A program made the position numbers and the translations under genes. The notes beneath the pieces were generated by a model. It ran no database searches and was not told the origin of the DNA. It saw only the letters and a program-made list of their open reading frames with translations. 64,000 nucleotides of DNA. It comes from Ottelia alismoides. Its lineage: Eukaryota > Streptophyta > Magnoliopsida > Alismatales > Hydrocharitaceae. The stretch's first letter is position 1, and every line of letters starts with the position of its first letter. The stretch lies in assembly GCA_037367405.1 (NCBI GenBank), contig JAZKJV010008261.1, forward strand, positions 372,001 to 436,000. The letters run 5' to 3'. This document shows, piece after piece, positions 56,559 to 64,000 of this stretch.

Positions 56559-56727
56559 GACGGTCCTAGACCGGAGTTCTCAAAACCCTAACCCTACCCT
56601 ACCCCACCCGCCGGCCTCTCTTTCTCTCTCCCTCTCATTGGCGCTGCCGAGGCTCATCGCAGCCGCATCAGCACCCCCGTGCACTGCTGCTGCTGCTCCT
56701 GCGCTCCTTGCGCGAGTGCGCTAGCGC

Positions 56728-57736
56728 CATGATTCGAAAAAACTAGCCTCGAGGCGGTCGAGACATACGCCTCGAGGCGAGGCGGTCCAATTTAGCCTCG
56801 AGGCGTGCGCCTCGATCCAGCCCAGTGAGGCGCGCGCCTCAGGTGGCCGAGGCGTAGCCTCGAGGATTTCCGCCTCGAGGCGGTCGAGGCGTTTGCCGAG
56901 GCATTTTGACTTTTTGAAGCATTTTTTTATGATTTTAATGGTTTACTTGGTAGTTTGGGAAGCTTATAAATATCTATTTGTTTAGGATAATGATTATACA
57001 AGATAAATGCCTAAATCCGATGTTCTTTTTGTGTCCATAACTTCATATTTACTAATAATTGTGTATAACTATTTCGGCAAACTTTTACTATTTCACTCTT
57101 AATGAATGAATTCATAAATATCAAATCCAACAATACTCGTAAAATTAACGAGCTTTGCAATATATCAAGCAAAACGAAATGGATAGGGTTCATGATTTCT
57201 CATACTGCCATATTATATATATATATTAGACACATAACATAAATTTCTTCGACTATATTTAATCGTACTTTTAATTAGAACAATAGTTCAAAGATTTGCT
57301 CGAAATAGATAGTATTCACGGTTTCTCATGCGGCTATATATTATATGGTAGATATATAACATAAATGTGTTCAACATATATTTAATCGTACTTTTAACTA
57401 CAACAATATTTCAAAGGTAGATGTGTATTGTTTAATTCTTTCACAGCATTCATTGACAATGAATTCCTTTTTGATTGGATGAAAATGTGTAGAAAGGGAT
57501 ATGATGTTGTTATATCTTCTATTTTAGGGTTCTTATCTATAATATTTCATCATATCTTATAGTGCTAAGTATTATATGTTGGGCAGATGACATATAATTA
57601 CATTGACATATATATAATTATATTTTATGCATTTTTTCTCTATAAACTGAGGCTTACGCTTCGACCGCCTCGAGTCTACGCCTCGCCTCGATTCCGATGA
57701 AAACGCCTCGTTTCGCCTTTTTTTTTTCAAACCTTG
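56728..57736. mobile_element. hAT1: non-autonomous hAT-like transposon (1,009 bp)
   Basis: It is bounded by an 8-bp target duplication GCTAGCGC / GCTAGTGC (56720-56727, 57737-57744; one mismatch). Its short inverted ends are CATGATTCGAAAAA and, reversed, CAAGGTTTGAAAAA. An 8-bp duplication is typical of hAT elements. The ends inside are packed with palindromic GCCTCGAGGCG motifs (56744-56890 and about 57,650-57,715). The middle is AT-rich and has a roughly 123-bp direct repeat (around 57,180-57,420). There is no transposase. Confidence 0.78.
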
Positions 57737-59123
57737 GCTAGTGCTCCTGCGCAAGTGCGCTGCGCACTGTGTGCCGCGCCTCCTCCGCCCACTGCGCGCG
57801 TGCGCCCCCTCTGCGCGTTGTAGACCCCCCACGCTGTAGCCACCTGCCCTCTGCGTTGCGCCTCCTCGCCTGCCTGCCTGCGTGCTAGCCCTCGCCTGCG
57901 CGCTAGTCTTCGGCGCGTCGCGCTCTTCAAGCGCGATCCAGCAGGCGACTCCGCGTGTGAACTTTGCGTGCTCCCAGTTGCGGGTGCGCGTGATCTCTGC
58001 GCGCGTGCGCTTGTGCTAAGTCCTAAGACCTAGGGCGCACATCTTCATCTACATGGGTTTAGTTGCTTGAGGTCTACACGTGCAACTAAACCCGTCTATG
58101 TCATTGTAGACAAATCTTATCCTTCTGTCAATCGCTCCAGTCTTCAGTATCCAGTATGTCAGAAAGCAAGGCGGATATCCCATCTTTTGGCGCCTTTCGT
58201 GGTCCAGCGCCTATTGTAAAGATGGACGGTACGAACTATGAACTGTGGGCAATGCAGTTCATGAGCATGATGAAGTCAATGGGTAAGAAGCACATTCTTA
58301 CCGAACCAGAGCCTGCCGAGAAGACTGGAGCCAATGCCTCTTGGGAGGTTGATGATGCATACGCCAAAGTTTGGCTATCTGGTACATTGGTAATTGAGAT
58401 TGCCAATGAAATTCTACATCAACCCACGGCCAAGGACATGTGGGACATTCTGGCGGCTACATATTCGCAGGCAAAGAACGAGACAAAGATTCTGCAGCTA
58501 CAACATGATATATTCATTATAAAGCTGAATGGTCGCCCTCTACATTCTCTCTACACATCACTAAGAGGGATGTTCGAGAAGCTCTACAGCTTCATGCCCC
58601 TGACAGCCACGCCAGAACAGCAGAAGACATACAGGAACGCGACTATGGTGGGCGTGTTCCTTGCTGCACTCGATCCAGAGTATGAGGCGACACGATCCCA
58701 GATCTTGGCTGACTCTACTATTCCTCCCATGGAAGAAGCTTTCCATAGACTGAGTCGGATCACAGTTCCTTCCGCGGCCACGAATCAGAACACTTCAGCC
58801 ATGGCAGCCAACAGGGGTCGCGGATTTCATCATCAGAGCCGTGGACGTGGACCTCGTGGAAGAGGAGGCTGCTCTCGGCCAACATGTACTTACTGTCATC
58901 GCGTTGGACACAATGAAGACACATGCTACTCGAAGCATGGATTTCCTGCATCTGCACGAGTCGCTGAGCAAATAGAGCCTCCATCTGCTGCTACTTTAGA
59001 TCAGCGGTTCGATGATCTGGTTGCCCGTCTAAGGGGCATTATTCCCCCATCTGGCCCAACACCTACTACTGAGAGTCAATCTGATGCTGCTGCTTCTGCC
59101 TCTGCGTCGACCAGTGCTTCAGG

Positions 59124-60291
59124 CAAGGTTCGAAATCTCGATTTCGATCTCGTTTCGGTCACTTGTAATACCGAAATTTCGCCGAAATTTCGGGAAATTT
59201 CGACGATTTCGGTGGAAAAGTGGGAAAAGGCTCAAAAATCCGATTTTCGACCATTTTTTTGCAAATTAAGATCTTTCAAGTTATTTACAACAATAAATAG
59301 CTCACAAATACACAATTTTATCATACATATTGCTCATATATGCCCCTTATATCGCACATATCGGTCATATCGATCATTTCGTTGTTAGGGCTGATTATTG
59401 ATGGATACATATTGGAAATGGATATCATTAAATCCAAATTCTTAAAACAACAATAGGTAACAAATGCGTACTTATATCACAAATATCTCTCATCCATATG
59501 CCTTATATCGCACATATCGGTCATATCGGTCATTTCGTTGTTAAGGCTGATTATTGATTGATACATATTGGAAATGAATACCATTCAATCCAAGTTCTTA
59601 AAACAATAATAGCTAACAAATGCACACTTATATCACACATATCTCTCATCCATATGCCTTATATCGCACATATCGGGGCATATCGTTGAGCTGACTGACA
59701 GATATTGGAATCGAAATTAAAATAATTAAGTTAAAAATACTTATAAGATGTCTTTTTGTTCAGAAAAATAGATGAGTATTTTTTATTCTAAAATGTAGAT
59801 AATGCTTAATAAGACAATGTTTAGTTCATATAAATAACGGTCGTAGGCGCAGTTCTAGTGAATTACATAATTAATTATAGACTTACAGCAAGATGATATA
59901 TTTTTACAAAGACAAATGACAAAAGGAATGAAGTAAAAAAGCTATAGCAGATCTCTAGAATCTATAGAGTTGTTTCATCTCCATTCGCAAAGGGAGGTGA
60001 AGCTCCCTATGTTGAAGAAACATTGTATGCATCCCCCTGTTGCACCATACCCTACCAGAACGGGGGTCTCGGCGAAATTTCGCCCATATCGGTCGAAATC
60101 CGAGAAATTTTGAACTGAAAACATGAATTTTGACCGATATGGGTCGAAATGTCGAAATATCACCGATTTTTCGACCCATTTCGGTCGAAATCCGGGCATA
60201 TCGATATATATAGGTGTTTCGAAAGACCCTCCCTGTCGAAACCGAAATTTCGGCGAAATTTCGCCGAAATTTCGCGAAATTTAATACCATG
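59124..60291. mobile_element. hAT2: non-autonomous hAT-like transposon (1,168 bp)
   Basis: Perfect 8-bp target duplication GCTTCAGG (59116-59123, 60292-60299). Its ends are CAAGGTTCGAAATCTCG and, reversed, CATGGTATTAAATTTCG. Just inside both ends are repeated palindromes of CCGAAATTTCGGCG type (59,170-59,215; 60,070-60,280). The middle has a 156-bp tandem repeat: TTATATCGCACATATCGG starts at 59347, 59503 and 59659. There is no transposase. Insert plus duplication is 1,176 bp, a multiple of three, so the Cop7 frame is kept although the insert has stops. Confidence 0.82.
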
Positions 60292-61639
60292 GCTTCAGGT
60301 AGCATACTTGCATTTACCAATAGTAGATTAGATTCATTACCATGGATTATGGACTTGGGCGCTACACATCACCTATGTGGCGATCAGAGTTTACTTACAG
60401 GATACTCTCAGATTCCTCCAGGCCGAACAGTAGTCATTGCCAATGGTACACATTCCCCCATCACTGGTCAGGGGGAGATTAGATTGACATCTTCTATGCA
60501 GCTCAAGAATGTGCTACATGCACCTGACTTTTCAATGAATTTGTTGTCAATTAGTCACATTACGAAGGATCTACATTGTCGGGCGATTTTTGATCCATCT
60601 TCTCTTATTTTTCAGGACATCCATACGGGCAACGTGATTGGTCGTGGCTATGAGCAGGGAGGCCTCTACCTCCTGAATCAGACTCCATTCGCTGGAACCT
60701 CATCCCTTTCCACTGGACAAGCATCTACTTTATTGTGGCATCTGCGCTTTGGACATCTACCGATTCAGAAGTTGCGTCGTGTGTTACCCCAGGGTCTTCC
60801 TCGCACACCTATCCAATGTGAGGCGTGTCAGTTGGGAAAGCATCACAGGTCGACCTTTCCCACTCGTCCAGGTCGGAGTAGTACCTCCTAGTTCGAGTTA
60901 TTTCATATTGATGTCTGGGGTCCGAGTCGTGTACCTGATCATCAGGGACACAGATTTTATATAATTTTTGTGGATGACTTCTCTCGTGTGTCATGGGTAT
61001 TTTTGATGAAAAATAAATCTGAAGCAGGCAATATTATTATCCATTTTTTGAATGAAATTCAAAATGTTTTCTCCACATCTGTGAAGTTTGTGAGAAGTGA
61101 TAATGCCCTAGAACTGTGCACTCATGTCCTTGCCAACTATTACTCCTCAAAAGGGATCGTTCACCAAACATCTTGTGCTCATACATCTCAACAGAATGGA
61201 ATTGCTGAAAGAAAACACCGTCACCTTCTTGATGTCACAAGATCACTACTTATACAGAGTCATGTTCCCTACTCCTACTGGGGTGATGCAGTTCTCACTG
61301 CATGTTACCTAATCAATCGTATGCCTTCCTCTGTCCTGAATGAGCAGATTCCGTTTTCCCTGATTCATCCTGGCAAGGATCCGTTCACTCTTACTCCTCG
61401 TATGTTTGGGTCTGTTGCATTTGTCCATTAGTTGTCGCCTGGTACTGACAAGCTCTCTCCTAGGGCTGTCAAGTGTGTTTTCGTTGGGTACTCCAGAACT
61501 CAAAAGGGGTACAAGTGTTTTGATCCTCTGCGTCGGCGGTATATGGTCAGTGCAGATGTTACATTTTTTGAATCTATAATGTATTTTTCAGCCTCAGGTG
61601 ATCAGCAACTACCTCCTCTGCCTACCGATGCCATATACA

Positions 61640-61725
61640 TGACACCACCACCTCCAGCACCGTTACCACCACCACAACCATCACCACCACCACCACCATC
61701 ACCACCACCACCACCACAAAAAATC
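61640..61725 (+). repeat. CCA/CCT microsatellite coding a polyproline linker in Cop7
   Basis: Imperfect CCA repeats encode runs such as SPPPPPSPPPPP between integrase and RT. Counterparts lie in Cop2 (about 6020-6120), Cop6 (about 46,960-47,075) and Cop5 (about 23,291-23,400, reverse). Confidence 0.9.
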
Positions 61726-63565
61726 CCTGTCTCACCACTACCGTTCCATTATACCCGCAGGCATCCTCCCGCTCATGGTCATGACTCGTCTCCTAGCTCG
61801 CCTATGGTATGTAATGAAGATACTTCTATCGATCGATCTAATGATATTTGTGAGCAGGATATGTTGCAGGGGCCGGATGAGGACACAGTTGATTTAGATG
61901 TTCCTATTGCTATACACAAATCGAAGAGAAGTTGCGCTACATATCCCTTGTCAGTTGCGGTGTCATTTGAGCGACTATCTGGGGATTTCAGGAACTTTGT
62001 GGTGGCCCTGTCAGCTGTAGATATTCCACGGAATTATAAAAATGCTCTGCAGGTCAGTAGATGGCGGTTAGCAATGGAGGAAGAAATGGTGGTACTTCAA
62101 TCTAGAGGAACTTGGAGTCTAGTTCATATACCTCCAGATGTGACCCCAGTGAGCTGCAAGTGGGTGTTTACGGTGAAGCACAATGCAGATGGTTCTATTG
62201 ACAGATACAAGGCACGTCTTGTTGCACGTAGTTTTACACAGACATACGGGGTGGATTACCTTGATACATTCTCGCCAGTAGCCCGTCATTCCACTCTCCG
62301 GATGTTGTTGTCAGTTGCAGTTAATCGAGACTGGCCGTTGTATCAGTTGGATGTGAAGAACACATTCTTATATGGAGATCTGCAGGAGGAGGTCTATATG
62401 CAACAACCACTCGATTTTGCTGTCGAGGGGGAGTGTTCCAAGGTGTGCAGACTTCATAAGGCTATCTATGGCCTTAAGCAGAGCCCCAGAGCATGGTTTC
62501 AGAAGCTCTCATACCTCTTTGAAAAACAAGGATACAAACGTTCCAATGCTGATCATTCCTTGTTTGTATAGAAGACTTCTAGAGGTATTATTGCAATTAT
62601 GGTTTATGTAGATGACATCTTGATTACAGGAGATGATGAGAAAGGCATAAAGCAAGCGAAAGAAAAGCTGGGAAGCGAATTTGTCACTAAGGATCTTGGA
62701 GTCCTTAGATATTTTCTAGGACTGGAATTTGCTAGAAATCCGTATGGATTAGTAATGTCGCAAAGGAAATATGTTACAGATCTGTTGAGTGAAACAGGTA
62801 TGCTTGGGTGTCGGCCTGCTACGACACCAATGGATCCCAGCATGAAGCTCTATGATAATGACACAGAGGAGGTGGACAGGAGAAAATACAGAGAACTGGT
62901 AGGCAAACTGTTGTATGTCACGATCACTAGACCATATATATCATTTGCAGTGAGTCGTGTGAGCCAGTTTATGGAGCAACCACGTCAGGTTCATATGGAT
63001 GCAATACATATAATTCTTAGATATCTCAAATCATCTCAAGGTGCAGGTTTGCTATTCAAGAAAGGAAAGGGGATTTCTATCTCAGCATGTGCGGATGCAG
63101 ACTATGCAGGATGTCCCAAGGACAGGAAGTCCACCTCAGGGTTTGCTGTCTATGTAGGAGATGCTCTAGTCTCATGGAGGAGCAAGAAACGGACAGTGGT
63201 AGCTAGATCTAGTGCTGAATCCGAGTATAGGGCTATGACCCAGGCTAGCACAGAGATGATGTGGGTGAAGGCTGTTCTTACCGACCTATGTCTAGATGTA
63301 CCACTTCCTATGAACTTGGAATGTGATAATCAGGCATCCTTGTTCATTGCAAACAACCCAGCATTCCTTGAGCGGACCAAGCATATTGAGGTTGACTGTC
63401 ACTTCATACGTGACATGATTCAGAAGGGGTTCATTGCTACATCTCATGTTGCCTCAGAGAATCAAACTGCTGATATATTCACCAAGGCATTACTACGAGG
63501 CCCATTCCAGAAGTGTGCGTCCAAGCTGAGCATGATTGATATCTATGCTCCATCTTGAGGGGGAA

Positions 63566-63710
63566 TGTTAACGCATATAGTAGTTTATGTGTGTCTCTCT
63601 GCTATTTTATTTTTCAGTTATATGCTTTATGTAATTTACCCATAGGCTACTCTCTTATATAAGAGAGCCTAGGGCTTATGGAATAAACAACTTGTTCGTT
63701 TTTCCCAACA
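63566..63710 (+). repeat. 3' LTR of Cop7 (145 bp)
   Basis: TGTTAACGCATATAG...TTCCCAACA, preceded by purine tract 63557-63565 and followed by target duplication ATCTT. Confidence 0.95.
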
Positions 63711-63715
63711 ATCTT

Positions 63716-64000
63716 CGTGCTACCTGGATGGATAGATAACCGTGAACTGTGTGCCTCATCCAGAATGTCTCTACGAAGCTGCTCGTCATTGGGTACAACG
63801 ACCCGTCCGGCCTTCCATAAAATAGAGTCCATCACAACAAAATCATCAAATTCGTCCTTGATGGCGCACATGTATCTATCTCGGATCCAAGGATCTGTCT
63901 TCTGGCCCTCTACAATACGATCCCAAAGATTACTGTATCGTGGAGGCATGGCGGTAGAAATGGATGCGCTCTCATGAGGATGCCAATCTGTCAAAGATGC
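63716..64000 (-). pseudogene. Chr1 pol, RNase H to integrase linker
   Basis: Minus-strand coding LTDWHPHESASISTA-like text, then DRIVEGQKTDPWIRDRYMCA, DSILWKAGRVVVPNDEQLRR and DILDEAHSSRLSIHPGSTK, the zinc-binding start of a Gypsy integrase (conserved H of HPGSTKM). It is open to the window edge. It continues across Cop7 at 56400 as MYRDMRRHFWWDGMKRDV, so Cop7 split this codon run exactly at its duplicated ATCTT. Confidence 0.9.

Larger units (their letters stand above)
58156..63558 (+). pseudogene. Cop7 gag-pol polyprotein, single frame with three stops and hAT2
   Basis: Starts MSESKADIPSFGAFRG. Gag: KMDGTNYELW, LRGMFEKLYSFMPL, zinc knuckle CTYCHRVGHNEDTC near 58,884-58,925. hAT2 splits gag from protease, and the frame resumes in phase at 60292. 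Protease reads WIMDLGATHHLCGD (D-L-G-A in place of D-S-G-A, likely inactive). Integrase: LWHLRFGHLP, CEACQLGKHH, FHIDVWGPS, RSDNALE, NGIAERKHR. Proline-rich linker at 61640-61725. RT: KWVFTVKHNADGSIDRYKAR, YVDDILITGDD near 62,602. RNase H: CADADYAGCPKDRKSTSGF, CDNQASLF, KHIEVDCHFIRDMIQKGF, to stop 63556-63558. In-frame stops lie at 60889, 61429 and 62569 (the last two are CAG to TAG). No frameshift was found. Confidence 0.93.
56401..63710 (+). mobile_element. Cop7: youngest-looking Copia, structurally complete
   Basis: LTRs at 56401-56546 and 63566-63710, primer site, gag-pol in a single frame, purine tract GAGGGGGAA before the 3' LTR, and a perfect target duplication ATCTT (56396-56400, 63711-63715) in Chr1 integrase. 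The LTRs differ by about 3 substitutions and one T-run indel over 145 bp. Two DNA transposons (hAT1 in the leader, hAT2 at the gag-protease border) raise its length from about 5.1 to 7.3 kb. Confidence 0.95.
14946..64000 (-). mobile_element. Cop4: outermost minus-strand Copia, hugely expanded by nested elements
   Basis: Only three short parts belong to Cop4 itself: the 3' LTR (14946-15053), the purine tract and coding end (15054-15080), and part of RNase H (50835-51135). Cop5 splits it at 15081-50834, with the duplicated target GATGT on both sides (15076-15080 and 50835-50839). The coding text is continuous across that gap. At 51136 Chr1 begins, and the rest of Cop4 must lie beyond the window. 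Confidence 0.85.
51136..64000 (-). mobile_element. Chr1: minus-strand chromovirus-type Gypsy element, incomplete
   Basis: The 3' LTR is at 51136-54934, the internal region at 54935-56400 and 63716-64000. The rest lies beyond the window. Pol ends in a chromodomain, which defines chromoviruses. Cop7 is inserted between the integrase zinc-finger codons. The left target site would be TCTAC (51131-51135), within Cop4 RNase H; the other side is not in view. Confidence 0.9.

Noticed and set aside
57572..57930. Arg/Ala-rich ORFs at the hAT1 right border
   Set aside because: They span the transposon boundary and the GC-rich Copia leader. They are composition effects.
59330..59690. Tandem 156-bp repeat read as a satellite or CRISPR-like array
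   Set aside because: Only about 2.3 units and wholly inside hAT2; repeats have no spacer structure and this is plant DNA.

Overview
The window is plant nuclear DNA, almost certainly from a flowering plant. It holds three spliced exons of an ordinary plant urease gene, set among Ty1/Copia elements with initiator-Met-tRNA primer sites, Athila-type and chromovirus-type Ty3/Gypsy elements, and hAT-like non-autonomous transposons. No tRNA, rRNA, CRISPR or prokaryotic gene is visible. I use these local names. Copia: Cop1 to Cop7. Athila-like: Ath1 and AthS. Chromovirus: Chr1 and ChrS. Non-autonomous LTR element: NaLTR1. DNA transposons: hAT1 and hAT2.

Layout. 1-3014: decayed Copia (Cop1, +). 3015-7778: second decayed Copia (Cop2, +). 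7779-12269: minus-strand Copia (Cop3) whose gag is split by a solo chromovirus LTR (ChrS, 8882-10791, target duplication GGTGT). 12270-14945: a host island with three consecutive urease exons (12930-13308, 13632-13740, 14504-14643). From 14946 past the end of the window: one minus-strand Copia (Cop4), apparently in a urease intron, opened up by nested insertions.

Nesting inside Cop4. Cop5 (15081-50834, -, target duplication GATGT) carries three insertions: AthS (15813-19406), NaLTR1 (20637-23248) and Cop6 (23950-49059, +). Cop6 is itself split by Ath1 (26196-46277, +, target duplication TTGCT). Ath1 is a partly deleted tandem dimer: LTR, gag-pol, LTR, gag-PR, truncated LTR. Further right, Chr1 (51136 to beyond 64000, -) sits in Cop4. 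Chr1 is split by Cop7 (56401-63710, +, target duplication ATCTT), which contains hAT1 (56728-57736) and hAT2 (59124-60291). The deepest chain is urease intron > Cop4 > Cop5 > Cop6 > Ath1. LTR divergence by eye agrees with the order: Cop5 about 14%, Cop6 about 5%, Cop7 about 2%.

Most elements look dead. Their stops are largely CAG to TAG, CAA to TAA and TGG to TGA, as expected of heavily cytosine-methylated DNA. The best preserved reading frames are the Athila pol (32034-36398), the Athila gag-PR (42623-45181) and the single-frame polyprotein of Cop7. The most unusual signals are the Athila dimer with its 4-bp microhomology junction, dense paired CACGTG palindromes in two diverged Athila-like LTRs, repeated hairpin plus purine-tract modules downstream of the Athila pol, a candidate 92-bp intron in the chromovirus integrase, a GC splice donor in urease, and two hAT-like elements with matching ends but unrelated palindromic interiors.
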